From NCBI RefSeq assembly GCF_014222285.1, contig NZ_JACKZS010000006.1, forward strand, positions 30,575-94,574: a stretch of 64,000 nt of DNA, in the 5' to 3' direction. This document shows, one piece after another, positions 39,801 through 48,025 of this stretch; the stretch's first letter is position 1; every line of letters starts with the position of its first letter. The notes under the pieces were generated by a model. The model did not search any database, was not told the DNA's origin, and saw only the letters and a program-made list of their open reading frames with translations. The position numbers and the translations under genes were made by a program. This DNA is from Nostoc sp. UCD121. GTDB lineage: Bacteria; Cyanobacteriota; Cyanobacteriia; Cyanobacteriales; Nostocaceae.

Positions 39801-42165
39801 TGATGCTCAGGTCTGGCTGAACAACTTGAACAGGTTGCCCGTCTACAACTATAAAGTTTGTGCGTAAGATTTCGTGACGTCTGATGATTTCGTTCAGGCT
39901 TTGCTCTAGAACTGCAACATTAACGCTTCCTTGGAAACGAATGATCAAGGGAATGTTGTATGCAGGTGTATCAGATGTTAGCTGATGAATAAACCACAGT
40001 CGTTGTTGAGCAAAAGATAGGGGATGAAATTCGCTGTCTTTGTGGACTGGAAGAAGCCATTCTGAGGAAATCGCATCTGTTTTGAGTTGAGCAAGTATCT
40101 TAGTAGAGAGCGATCGCGCAGTCAAGCCTGTAAAGAAGTCGGCTATAGATAAAGTAATTTCTAGATGGTTTTCAATTCGGTTTTTCAGTTCAAAGGCTTT
40201 CAAAGAATCTAGCCCAAAACTGCTGAAGGCTTGTTCTAGGTTAACTTCATGCAGTGGGATAGATAATACTTGGGCTACTTGTTCTTGAATATATGCCTCT
40301 AGTACTGGCTGTCTCTCCCTTGGAGTCAGACTCAATATAACTTGGCGTTGCAATTTATTTTCTGTGACTGCAACCTCAGCCCTTTTTGTAATATTGCTGG
40401 CAACTATATCTAGGTTATTTACTATAAATGCTGCCTTCGTGGCACGGCGTTGAATCTTGCCACTGGAGGTTTTATGAATAGTTCCGGGTTTAATCAAAAC
40501 TACTGCATAGGCTTGTATTTCATGCTCTTCTGCAACTGCCTGACGGATGGCGCTAATTACTTCCTCATGGTTGGGTTTGGCACGAAATTCCAATTCTTGT
40601 ACTACTACCAAGTGTTCTTCGTTATCTACTTCAACCGCAAAAGCAGCACAACTACCCAGACGCAAAGAAGGATGACTCCGTTCTGCTGTCAATTCAATAT
40701 CTTGGGGATAAAGATTGCGACCACGAATAATAATTAAATCTTTAACACGACCTGTAATGAAGAGTTCACCATTATCTAAAAAGCCTAAATCTCCAGTCCG
40801 TAAAAACGGCCCTGATGCTCCTACTGTCGCTAACGCTTCTCTACGAGACGCTACGCGAACGCTAACTCCTGTGTCTTTGAGGTAAGCGTGGAAGGTTTGT
40901 GCTGTTTCTTCTTGCTTCTTCCAATAACCCTGAGCAACACTTGCTCCTGATACCCAAATTTCTCCCACTCGGTTAGCAGGGCACAGTGTCAGCGATTCCG
41001 GGTCAACAATGACAATTTTGGTATGCAACCAAGAGTGTCCACACCCTACCAGATGCCTAACATTCTGGCTATTTTTTGAGGCTTTTACAACCTGGTTTTG
41101 TTCTAAAGCATCTGTTTCGACTGCACAGTAAACTGGCTCGTCTTTGACCTCACCACCCGAAACCATCAGGGTAGCTTCAGCCATGCCGTAACAGGGATAG
41201 AAAAAGCTAGGCTGAAAACCGCATGGCTCAAAAAAGGTTGCAAACCGCTCTAAAGTTTCTCGCCGAATTGGTTCTGCTCCACTGTAAGCAGTACGCCAAC
41301 TACTTAAATCAAGGGTTCGTTGTTGTTCTGGAGTAATCTTGTTAACACAAAGCTCATAGGCAAAGTTAGGCCCTCCACAATGTGTTGCTCCATAGCGGGA
41401 AATTGCCTCAAGCCAGCGAATTGGTCGTTGAATAAAGGCTCCCGGCGGCATCAATACACCAAGAAAGCCCGTGTACAAGGGCTGGAGAATGCCGTCAATG
41501 AGTCCCATATCATGGAAGCTAGGTAGCCAAGTGACTGACACACTTTCTGATGTCAGTTCAAAGGCTTGCTTGATGTATTCGCAATTGTGTAATAAGTTTC
41601 CATGACTTACCATTACTCCCTTCGGCGTACCTGTAGAACCGGAGGTGTATTGTAGAAAGGCTAAAGAATCTTGGTTAATAGTTGATACTTGCCAAGTCGT
41701 TTCTATTTCCAAACTCAAGTTGTCAGTAGCTAACCACTGCAAATTTCCCAATAGGGATTGCATTTTTGGCAAGAGGTTGGTTGTAGTGAGACCGATAGCT
41801 GCCTGTGCATCTGCGATAATGGCTTGAATTCTCGGTGTGTTGCGCTGGTTACGGGGTGGGTAAGCAGGTACTGCTACCACCCCAGCATATAAACAGCCAA
41901 AAAAACCAGCTACAAAGTCAAGTCCTGGTGGGTACAGCAGTAATGCACGTTTGCCAGCCATACCCATTGATTGTAGTTGAGATGCGATCGCCCGCGATCG
42001 TCGATGTAACTCTTGATATGTCAGTGTAATTACTGTATCTTTCTCATCTTGTAAAAAGTTAAAAGCCTCTTTGTGCGGTTGATATCTACATCTGTATTGC
42101 AGAATATCAACCAACGTCGAACAGCTATACACAATATCCTTCAAGCCATTAAAAGGGTGAACCAT
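36811..42165 (-). CDS. FAAL-ACP-C-A(Ala)-PCP, lipoinitiation NRPS
   Basis: This 1784-residue protein starts the assembly line. A fatty acyl-AMP ligase (1-590, YTSGSTGTPKG near 173) activates a free fatty acid and loads the ACP (GLDSLKA near 652). The C domain (712-1150) reads DHIVVDGW, with Asp in place of the first His; the second, catalytic His is kept. The A domain (YTSGSTG near 1323) has pocket residues DLFNNALTYK, an alanine signature, and the PCP has GGHSLLM near 1705. The product would be N-acyl-Ala passed to the PKS 121 bases downstream. The FAAL carries an insertion of about 17 residues near 435-452 between DTG and GPFLRTGD, encoded by a dispersed palindromic repeat. It is the first gene of the operon and diverges from the TonB receptor gene. 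Acyl chain length cannot be read from sequence. Confidence 0.95.
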   Translation of the reverse strand: MVHPFNGLKDIVYSCSTLVDILQYRCRYQPHKEAFNFLQDEKDTVITLTYQELHRRSRAIASQLQSMGMAGKRALLLYPPGLDFVAGFFGCLYAGVVAVPAYPPRNQRNTPRIQAIIADAQAAIGLTTTNLLPKMQSLLGNLQWLATDNLSLEIETTWQVSTINQDSLAFLQYTSGSTGTPKGVMVSHGNLLHNCEYIKQAFELTSESVSVTWLPSFHDMGLIDGILQPLYTGFLGVLMPPGAFIQRPIRWLEAISRYGATHCGGPNFAYELCVNKITPEQQRTLDLSSWRTAYSGAEPIRRETLERFATFFEPCGFQPSFFYPCYGMAEATLMVSGGEVKDEPVYCAVETDALEQNQVVKASKNSQNVRHLVGCGHSWLHTKIVIVDPESLTLCPANRVGEIWVSGASVAQGYWKKQEETAQTFHAYLKDTGVSVRVASRREALATVGASGPFLRTGDLGFLDNGELFITGRVKDLIIIRGRNLYPQDIELTAERSHPSLRLGSCAAFAVEVDNEEHLVVVQELEFRAKPNHEEVISAIRQAVAEEHEIQAYAVVLIKPGTIHKTSSGKIQRRATKAAFIVNNLDIVASNITKRAEVAVTENKLQRQVILSLTPRERQPVLEAYIQEQVAQVLSIPLHEVNLEQAFSSFGLDSLKAFELKNRIENHLEITLSIADFFTGLTARSLSTKILAQLKTDAISSEWLLPVHKDSEFHPLSFAQQRLWFIHQLTSDTPAYNIPLIIRFQGSVNVAVLEQSLNEIIRRHEILRTNFIVVDGQPVQVVQPDLSIKLLVEDLQKLPQSDRTTKAHHLTKELAQQTFDLSSQPLFRVQLLRIGEAEYQLVLILDHIVVDGWSIGILTRELAAIYEAFVNNQPSPLPELPIQYLDFTYWQRQWLQGERLQTLIAYWKQQLGGSLPVLDLPTDKPRGAFPTFNGAQAKLVLSPSLSAELKNLCQQEGATLFMVLLAAFKTLLYRYTGQTDILVGSAIASRNRAELDSLIGFFVNILVLRTSLDGVPTFRELLERVKAIALEAYTHQDLPFEKLVEELQPERHLSYNPLFQVMFVLQNVPLPTPKLSDIDITFEEGFNDTSKFDLTLFMEDREQGLIATLEYDTDLFGTDTMHRMLGHLQTLLEAIVANPNQSIAELPLLTGFERKQILVDWNQTQTEYPQHLCIHQLFEQQVEITPNAVALVFENQRLTYRELNNQANQLADYLQKLGVKPEICVGICMERSPEMVIGLLAIIKAGGAYVPLDPKYPQERLAFMLEDSQTQILLTQTHLVKCFADAKVNTICLDSDWQFREQQNTVNLFSGATSKNLAYIIYTSGSTGKPKGVAIEHRSCIALLTWARKVFADDELVGVLASTSICFDLSVFELFVPLSWGGKVILVENALHLPNSPAATEVTLVNTVPSIISELLRINGLPISVRTLNLAGEPLQHQLVQQIYQNDAVQKVFNLYGPSEDTTYSTFTLVERGDKIVTIGRPIDNTQVYLLDGHLQPVPIGVKGEIYIAGAGLARGYLNRPEVTTERFIANSFDNELNARLYKTGDLGRYLPNGNLEYLGRIDYQVKIRGFRIELGEIEKVLIEYSAVREVIVLALEKQSDDKHLVAYFVPEQEQTPTTNELRNYLKGTLPDYMVPAIFVQLDAMPMLPNGKVNRGALQLPTDLYPEITVTYEAPNSEMERAIANIWQEVLKLEKVGINDNFFDLGGHSLLMVQVKQKLDSAFHKELSIIELFQHSTIHSLAKYLRQDSDKDSPWESIRERTQKQRNAIIRKQQLLSSSAKKKL
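40813..40866 (+). repeat. Palindromic repeat inside the FAAL domain
   Basis: The core CGCTTCTCTACGAGACGCTA followed by CGCGAACG is a widespread Nostoc-type repeat. It encodes RVASRREALA, inserted between the FAAL motifs DTG and GPFLRTGD. Confidence 0.7.
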
Positions 42166-42281
42166 TTTATTCTCAAAAGCTAGATGCCGATCCTGAACTC
42201 AACTGCCACCAAACACCATCAAAGCTATGTGGTTTCTCTATCAATAACGTGAGCAAATTGAAATTCAAGTTATTGCTATTT

Positions 42282-42297
42282 ATTATCAATTAATAAT
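42282..42297. promoter_or_regulatory. Candidate Fur operator upstream of the NRPS/PKS operon
   Basis: ATTATCAATTAATAAT is a 16-base palindrome with one mismatched pair, about 117 bases upstream of the FAAL-NRPS start. Cyanobacterial FurA sites are AT-rich palindromes of this kind. AT-rich palindromes also arise by chance, so the call is tentative. Confidence 0.4.
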
Positions 42298-42656
42298 CAC
42301 CATAATGCAATTGACTATATCTTGCAAGCCCTTAGTGATAACAAATACTTATCACTACTTGTCTCTTTGATTAATTTTAAATCGTAAAAAATATTTATTT
42401 CTTTAGATAGATGCAATTGCTTCTATATGGCTTTTTTAACAAAAAAAGGAACCTGCAAGTTATTGAAATATCTGGCATCACTAGGATTAAGTGTCCACAT
42501 TCATGTACCTTATAGTAAGTAGGCGTTAAGAATGAAAAACTAATTTTCAAAGACCGCACAGATATATTTTCCTGTGATGGCAGAGCTTTTTATGTTTTTT
42601 TAAGTCTTAAAATTTGATAATTTTTCTCAAAAAAGGATATTTTGCTCAGATATTTA

Positions 42657-42681
42657 CATAATGAGAATAACTTGTGATAAT
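42657..42681. promoter_or_regulatory. Candidate Fur box upstream of the TonB-dependent receptor
   Basis: CATAATGAGAATAAC followed by TTGTGATAAT resembles the classic Fur box (GATAATGATAATCATTATC) in its left half and carries a further ATAAT element. It lies 30-60 bases before the receptor start, where a repressor would block transcription. The neighbouring iron-uptake genes make iron-dependent repression the natural reading. Confidence 0.5.
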
Positions 42682-42713
42682 CTTGCCAGTACTATTCAAT
42701 TACAAAGTGTGGG

Positions 42714-45464
42714 TTGCGATTGGGCGTGAAGACAAGAATGAAACTAGAGCTATTACTGCCAAGCCTGTTACTAATAAATTCAGTTGTTGTGGGGGAATCT
42801 ACTCCAGCTTTGAGTAGAGAAGTCGCAAAAAAAGAGGTACAGTCCTCCAATCGGTCAATTCAGACGAGTACGAATGTTAAATCAAGCAAAAAGATACCAA
42901 GATTTAGTAAAGTAGAGCCTTCTTTTGGAAGTGCAAATAGGCTAGCTCAGTCTTCAACACCCAGTTCACAGCCTGTAAATCAAGTTAGAGAAATTACGGC
43001 AGTCAAGATTAATACCACTCAAACGGGTATAGACTTGATTTTAGAAACTCCCTTGGGCGAAAAGTTGGAAGTATCGCCACAAACAGATGGCAATACTTAT
43101 ATTGCCAACATTGCTAATGCTCAACTACGCCTCTCTAATGGTCAGACATTTCGCCAAGAAAAACCAGCAGGTGGGATTGCAGAGGTAATTGTCACTAATC
43201 AAGATGCAAATAGTATTCGCGTGACCTTTATAGGCGAGGAAAGCGTACCCAAAATTGAGCTATTTGATAGTGATGAAGGTTTGATTTTTGGGGTAACGCC
43301 AGTAGTATCTTCATCGCAGCAACCGCCGCCAGCCACAACCCAGCCAGAAACACCATCGTCAGAAACACCATCACCAGAAACGCCATCACCAGAAACACCA
43401 TCACCAGAAGCACCGGCAGCATCGTCAGAAGCGGATGAACCAATTGAGTTGGTGGTAACAGGTGAACAAGACGGATATAGAGTAACAGAATCTTCAACTG
43501 CTACTAGAACAGACACACCTATCCGCGATATTCCCCAATCAATACAGGTTGTACCTCGACAAGTGTTAGAGGATCAAAAAACTGTTCGTCTGATTGATGC
43601 ACTACGAAATGTTAGTGGTGTTTTTACAAGTAATAGTTTTGGCGGCACAGTAGATAGTTTCAATATTCGGGGATTTGACAATGCCAGCACACTGGTAAAT
43701 GGGTTCAAAGAAAGCACCGCAGACGGTAATTCCTCTTTACGAGATCCCGCAAATATTGAGCAAGTAGAGGTTTTAAAGGGGCCAGCTTCGGTTTTATATG
43801 GCAATGTTGAACCGGGAGGGGTAGTCAATATTGTAACTAAGCAACCTTTAGCTGATCCTTTCTATAGTGCAGAATTATCCATTGGTAGCGATAGTTTTTA
43901 TCGTGGTAGTTTTGACATGTCTGGGCCGTTAACTCCAGATAAAGCATTACTCTATCGACTGAATCTGGCTTATCAAAATGCAGGTAGCTTCCGTGATTTT
44001 GTGAATAGTGAGCGAGTTTTCGCTGCACCTGTGTTTGATATTAAGTTAGGCGATCGCACCAATTTATCTATTAACACTAGCTATCTATACGACCAACGTA
44101 CTCTTGATCGTGGGATAGTTGCGATAGGAAGAGGAATTGCTGATATCCCGATCAGTCGTTTTTTAGGCGAACCTGGTGATTTTAGGCGCAGCGAACAGTT
44201 TAGCATTGGTTATCGTTTAGAACATGAGTTTAACGATAATCTCAAAATCCGCAACGCCTTTCAATTTTTACAAAATAATGAAACAGTATTTAACACCAAC
44301 GCAGCAGAACTAGATGAAGCTACTGGCACTTTATTCCGTGATTATTTTGATAGTGCTAATGAGTACACAATATATTCGATGCAGACTGACCTCACAACTA
44401 AATTTAAAACAGGCTCAGTCAATCATCAGCTCTTAGTTGGCTTTGATTTACAAAGAAATACTTTAGAAGGCTTCTTTAGAACACCATCTGATGCTTTTGA
44501 TACATCTATAGCAGATCGGCAAACACCAAGCATAAATATTTTTAATCCCATCTATAATGTACGTCCACCAGATCGTTCTAGCTTCATTTTTCGCCGGGAT
44601 GACTTCACGACAACTGATAGCTTGGGTATTTTCTTACAAGACCAAATTGCTTTGACAGATAATGTAAAACTTTTAGTTGGTGGTCGATTTGATACTGTCA
44701 CACAAGAACGTGATGACAAGCTAGAAAATAGTCAAAGTAGCCAATCAGATGAGGCCTTTAGCCCGCGTATAGGTATTGTATATCAGCCAATTCAACCGAT
44801 TTCACTTTATGCCAGCTACAGCCGTTCCTTTGCTCCTAATAGTGGTGTTCGTATTGATGGCTCATTAGTGGAACCAACGCGCGGAACTCAATATGAAACA
44901 GGTATTCGAGTCGAATTGAACCCCAATATTGCTGCTAATCTTGCATTTTACGAAATTACAAAATCTAATATCGCTACTACAGATCCTATCGATCCAGCAT
45001 TTAGCATTACAATCGGTGAACAACGTAGTCGGGGGATCGAATTTGATATTTCTGGGCAGATTTCGCCAGGGTGGAATATCATTGCTTCTTACACTTATAC
45101 CAACGCTGAAATTACTGAGAGCAATGATTTTCAAGTTGGTAATAAAGTCCCTAACGTTCCTCACAATAAAGCCAGCTTATGGACAACCTATGAGTTTCAA
45201 AATGGTGGTTTCAAAGGATTAGGTTTGGGGACGGGATTGTTTTATGTAGATGCGCGACAGGGTGATTTAGAAAATAGCTATGAATTACCAAGCTATATAC
45301 GTACCGATGCAGTAATTTACTATAGACAAAATAATTGGCGGGCTGCGATTAATTTTCAGAACTTATTTGATGTTGGCTATTTTGAAACCAGCGAACTTGG
45401 TAGAACAACTGTACTTCCCGGCGCACCGCTTACAGTTATTGGCTCATTTACTATTGAGTTTTAA
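42714..45464 (+). CDS. AMIN-domain TonB-dependent siderophore receptor
   Basis: This outer-membrane receptor of 916 residues would import the ferric siderophore using TonB energy. A hydrophobic leader (MKLELLLPSLLLINSVVV) is followed by an AMIN domain (about 90-195), a Pro/Glu/Ser-rich linker of ETPSP repeats (about 205-235), a TonB-box-like IELVVTGEQ, a plug domain (about 260-370; PQSIQVV, GGVVNIV) and a 22-strand-type barrel ending in the terminal Phe expected of outer-membrane proteins. The AMIN-plug-barrel arrangement is typical of cyanobacterial siderophore receptors. The start is uncertain: TTG at 42714, GTG at 42726, or ATG at 42738, which begins right at the leader and is my preference. 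A Fur-like site lies just upstream, and the PepSY gene follows after one base. Divergence from the NRPS operon suggests it takes up that product. Confidence 0.94.
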   Translation: MRLGVKTRMKLELLLPSLLLINSVVVGESTPALSREVAKKEVQSSNRSIQTSTNVKSSKKIPRFSKVEPSFGSANRLAQSSTPSSQPVNQVREITAVKINTTQTGIDLILETPLGEKLEVSPQTDGNTYIANIANAQLRLSNGQTFRQEKPAGGIAEVIVTNQDANSIRVTFIGEESVPKIELFDSDEGLIFGVTPVVSSSQQPPPATTQPETPSSETPSPETPSPETPSPEAPAASSEADEPIELVVTGEQDGYRVTESSTATRTDTPIRDIPQSIQVVPRQVLEDQKTVRLIDALRNVSGVFTSNSFGGTVDSFNIRGFDNASTLVNGFKESTADGNSSLRDPANIEQVEVLKGPASVLYGNVEPGGVVNIVTKQPLADPFYSAELSIGSDSFYRGSFDMSGPLTPDKALLYRLNLAYQNAGSFRDFVNSERVFAAPVFDIKLGDRTNLSINTSYLYDQRTLDRGIVAIGRGIADIPISRFLGEPGDFRRSEQFSIGYRLEHEFNDNLKIRNAFQFLQNNETVFNTNAAELDEATGTLFRDYFDSANEYTIYSMQTDLTTKFKTGSVNHQLLVGFDLQRNTLEGFFRTPSDAFDTSIADRQTPSINIFNPIYNVRPPDRSSFIFRRDDFTTTDSLGIFLQDQIALTDNVKLLVGGRFDTVTQERDDKLENSQSSQSDEAFSPRIGIVYQPIQPISLYASYSRSFAPNSGVRIDGSLVEPTRGTQYETGIRVELNPNIAANLAFYEITKSNIATTDPIDPAFSITIGEQRSRGIEFDISGQISPGWNIIASYTYTNAEITESNDFQVGNKVPNVPHNKASLWTTYEFQNGGFKGLGLGTGLFYVDARQGDLENSYELPSYIRTDAVIYYRQNNWRAAINFQNLFDVGYFETSELGRTTVLPGAPLTVIGSFTIEF

Positions 45465-45465
45465 T

Positions 45466-46590
45466 ATGAAACTTCGTCATCTGGCTTTCCAGTTACATCG
45501 TTATTTAGGATTAGCTGCTGGACTGGTTATCATAATTGTTGGCTTGACAGGTAGCCTGCTAGTTTTTGAGGAAGAAATTAACCATTTTCTGCTTGAATTT
45601 CAGTTTGGTAAAATTACACCTCAACAGCAGCAGGTGTCGATATTATCTGTCATTGATAAGGTGAAAGCAGCCTATCCTGATCCGAGTTTGAGTTTTAGTT
45701 TCTTGGGATTACCCCAAGAGCCCGATCAACCTATACAACTTCAGTTGCAATCCCCAAATAAACCGACATTAGAGGTAATTATCAACCCCTACACGGGCAA
45801 AATTTTAGGCGATCGCCTTAGTGATTATACCATCATGAGTGTAATCTACAATCTCCACTATTCATTACTAGCAGGCGATACTGGGATTGCAATTGTTGGT
45901 ATTGCGGCACTTTTACTATTCATCCTTAGTATTACAGGAATTATCCTTTGGCCTGGTTGGCGAAAGCTGATTTCGGGTTTCAAAATCAAATGGAATGGTC
46001 ATATCAAACGTACCAATTTTGATATCCATAAAGTAGTGGGAATCATCACAGCTGTATTTCTAGCACTGACTGCTTTCACAGGGTTTTTCTGGAATTTTTA
46101 CACTTACGCTGATCCTGTAATTTATGCTGTCACTTTTTCACCCAAACCTATAGAACCTGAATCCAAACCCATACCTGGTAAACCACCATTAGCTTTAAAA
46201 GACCTTTTGCAACGTGCTGATGCTGCTTTACCAGGCGCTGTAAACACTTATATCAGTTTCCCAACCAGTCCTAAAGCTGTATTTATGTTGGGTAAACGCT
46301 TTCCAGAAGAAAAAGAAGTTTGGCGCAGCCGAGTGTATTTAGACCAATATACAGGTGAGGTGTTACATATTCGTAATTCGCGATCGCTTTCTGTTGGTGA
46401 CGAAGTGATGGATGCTTTTAACCCCCTACACTACGGTACTTTCGGTGGGCTAGCAACTCGTATTCTATACGTTCTTGTTGGTCTTGCTCCCACTATTTTA
46501 TCTGTCACTGGCTTTGTGATGTGGCGTTATCGATATCGCTCAAAGTTACTTAACTCTATTCATACTAGGGCAAACGCATCTAAAATATAA
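45466..46590 (+). CDS. PepSY-associated TM protein, putative inner-membrane ferric-siderophore reductase
   Basis: This 374-residue inner-membrane protein has four predicted helices (about 12-35, 141-165, 187-211, 333-355) and belongs to the PepSY_TM family. Members near siderophore receptors are thought to reduce ferric siderophore in the periplasm or inner membrane. Candidate haem-ligand histidines lie near the helices (LHRYLG, LHYSLL, IHKVVG, LHYGTFGG). A longer reading frame begins upstream inside the receptor gene, but the ATG at 45466, one base after the receptor stop and opening the first helix, is the sensible start. The one-base spacing indicates co-transcription and probably translational coupling with the receptor. 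The reductase role is inferred from family and context. Confidence 0.9.
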   Translation: MKLRHLAFQLHRYLGLAAGLVIIIVGLTGSLLVFEEEINHFLLEFQFGKITPQQQQVSILSVIDKVKAAYPDPSLSFSFLGLPQEPDQPIQLQLQSPNKPTLEVIINPYTGKILGDRLSDYTIMSVIYNLHYSLLAGDTGIAIVGIAALLLFILSITGIILWPGWRKLISGFKIKWNGHIKRTNFDIHKVVGIITAVFLALTAFTGFFWNFYTYADPVIYAVTFSPKPIEPESKPIPGKPPLALKDLLQRADAALPGAVNTYISFPTSPKAVFMLGKRFPEEKEVWRSRVYLDQYTGEVLHIRNSRSLSVGDEVMDAFNPLHYGTFGGLATRILYVLVGLAPTILSVTGFVMWRYRYRSKLLNSIHTRANASKI

Positions 46591-46669
46591 CCCTGTTCCA
46601 TCACTCTAAGCGGAGGAAAATAAGAAATCCTCAGAATATAAAGTGTCTGGTTTACGACGAGTTATAACA

Positions 46670-46804
46670 ATGGCAGATAAAAAAGACTTAGCGCCGGAAA
46701 ATGTTCGCCTCAAAGATAATTACCGAGAGCGCATATTTGCAGAATCGCAAAAATTAGATAAAAGTTACCTGGACACGCTTTACTTTATAGTTGATTGCTA
46801 TTGA
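46670..46804 (+). CDS. Doubtful 44-residue ORF or gene remnant
   Basis: An ATG at 46670 opens 44 charged residues (MADKKDLAPENVRLKDNYRE at the start) ending at TGA 46804. I recognise no family. A purine-rich GGAGGAAAA lies about 50 bases upstream, too far to serve this start. The composition looks more protein-like than random spacer, so it may be the 5' remnant of a lost gene. Nothing around it suggests a function. Confidence 0.2.
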   Translation: MADKKDLAPENVRLKDNYRERIFAESQKLDKSYLDTLYFIVDCY

Positions 46805-47114
46805 GAAAGCATTCAAGCATTTTGAGAAAATCAAAAGTTATTTTGTTTGCGGAAAACACCAAAAAGAGAAAGTCAAATTTTTTATATAGCACCCAGCAGC
46901 GATGCCTACGCTCTTGTATTGCTAAATTAAATTTGCGATCGCAACTCCTGATTGCTTTAAAAGTAAGGTCATAGAGTATTCTTACTTTAAGATGATGTAA
47001 AATTTGTACCCTCAGAATGAGTCTCTTCAACCTATAGTAGGAGTGTCATGTTCCATTAAGCGCCTACTATGAAGAACTAGGAAATAAAATTGCAGTATAT
47101 CTGCCTTTCAAATT
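46805..47114. other. Intergenic spacer with dispersed repeat
   Basis: About 310 bases without a convincing gene. It contains a repeat copy at 46894-46930 (CAGCAGCGATGCCTA...TTGCTAAATTAA) whose ends recur at 48867-48920, and a GCGATCGC site. Nothing else was recognised. Confidence 0.5.
46894..46930 (+). repeat. Dispersed repeat, copy 1
   Basis: The stretch begins CAGCAGCGATGCCTA and ends TTGCTAAATTAA. The same two ends occur at 48867-48920 around a different, longer middle that contains a GCTACGCC-type palindromic core. Family unknown. Confidence 0.55.
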
Positions 47115-47306
47115 ATGGACTGGAAGTACAGGTGGAAAAATGGCTATAAACCAAGCCGAGATGAAGCGACAAAAAACCCTCATTTGTTAGATGAGAGTCA
47201 GTTCGAGAATGAGCAAGACCGAAAGCTAGGTGAAGAATCTGCACGCAAGCATTTGGGTATACCTGCACCAACCATAGACGAAGATCAGTCAATATTACCT
47301 CATTAG
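47115..47306 (+). CDS. Small hypothetical protein
   Basis: This 63-residue acidic protein (MDWKYRWKNGYKPSRDEATK at the start) has a charged middle and a Pro-containing end (HLGIPAPTIDEDQ). No signal peptide, membrane segment or known motif is visible, and I recognise no family. The composition is protein-like and the stop is followed by a strong hairpin at 47350-47375, which supports a real transcript. It stands alone between repeat-rich spacers. It may be a lineage-specific gene or a chance ORF. Confidence 0.4.
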   Translation: MDWKYRWKNGYKPSRDEATKNPHLLDESQFENEQDRKLGEESARKHLGIPAPTIDEDQSILPH

Positions 47307-47349
47307 CTTCGCCTAACGAATTCCAAAAAATTTTGCAACAAATTGGCTG

Positions 47350-47375
47350 TAGGGGCGTATGCTTATACGCCCCTA
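47350..47375 (+). terminator. Perfect hairpin, repeat or terminator
   Basis: TAGGGGCGTAT and ATACGCCCCTA form a perfect 11-base stem around a GCTT loop, 44 bases after the small ORF. No T-run follows directly. Hairpins of the form GGGGCGTA...TACGCCCC are also common dispersed repeats in cyanobacteria, so terminator and repeat are both possible. Confidence 0.5.
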
Positions 47376-47467
47376 ATCATCTATCTGTAGCAATAATTTT
47401 GTGAAAAGATATAAGGCTTGAGGCTTTGTGCATATCTACCCTTTGCAACATTATAAAATTAGAAAAA

Positions 47468-48025
47468 ATGCAGATTAATCAAATTTTCAATCGATTAAAC
47501 AATAGCAAATTCGCTAAATTACTCAGTCAAACTGTAGCTTTAGGCGTAGGCGCTATTGTTCTCCTCTCAAGTACTAATGCTTATGCTGCCGAGCAAGTTG
47601 TTCTAAAGTATGGTACTTTTCAGGGGCAGGTATCTGTTCAAGAATTAACTCAGTTTACAGAAACTGGCAAGACTACCCCGACACTAAGAGCTTATTTGGA
47701 GGCGGCCCAACAAGATCCCGCAGTAGCTCGTAAGGCACTAAAAGCTCCAATAAAAGCCGATGCTGCTTTTTTAAATAGTTTGCTCTCTAGCTGGGCAGGG
47801 CCAATTTTAGTTAACCAAATTGGTGAAGTAGTTCATCCCCCCGCAGGACAACTAGATCAGCAGGCGCTGCGAAGTGCTTTAAGTACATCTATTCAACAAA
47901 ATGGTGAAGTTACACTCCTTGGAGCCATTCAGAATTATCCAAATACTTCTGTTGAACTTGAAGGCGATCGCCTTATCTCTGTTTATGAACGTTTAAGCAG
48001 TCTGGCAGAGCTATGGGGAGGTTAA
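47468..48025 (+). CDS. DUF1400-type secreted protein
   Basis: This protein of about 185 residues has a clear signal peptide: a basic start, a hydrophobic stretch (VALGVGAIVLLSS) and a likely cleavage after AYA. The mature part (VVLKYGTFQGQVSVQELTQF) matches my recollection of DUF1400, a cyanobacterial domain often found before an alpha/beta hydrolase. Here it stands alone with no hydrolase domain, so enzymatic activity is not expected from this polypeptide. I chose the ATG at 47468 because it begins the signal peptide; an upstream ATG at 47426 would add 14 residues of poor character. Function is unknown and it appears monocistronic. Confidence 0.7.
   Translation: MQINQIFNRLNNSKFAKLLSQTVALGVGAIVLLSSTNAYAAEQVVLKYGTFQGQVSVQELTQFTETGKTTPTLRAYLEAAQQDPAVARKALKAPIKADAAFLNSLLSSWAGPILVNQIGEVVHPPAGQLDQQALRSALSTSIQQNGEVTLLGAIQNYPNTSVELEGDRLISVYERLSSLAELWGG

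Larger units (their letters stand above)
42166..42713. promoter_or_regulatory. Divergent regulatory region between siderophore synthesis and receptor genes
   Basis: This AT-rich stretch of about 550 bases separates the first NRPS gene (minus) from the receptor gene (plus) and must hold promoters for both. I see two Fur-box-like sites, listed separately, and no convincing ORF. An A/T-run inverted repeat (CTTTTTTAAC...AAAAAAAG near 42430-42450) is also present, function unknown. No individual -10 or -35 element could be assigned with confidence. Confidence 0.6.

Noticed and set aside
43199..43516. Two minus-strand ORFs of 89-105 codons opposite the receptor linker
   Set aside because: They arise from the ETPSP-coding tandem repeats and give low-complexity sequence.
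45367..45465. Longer start for the PepSY protein inside the receptor gene
   Set aside because: The added residues overlap the receptor barrel and do not fit the family; ATG 45466 opens the first helix.
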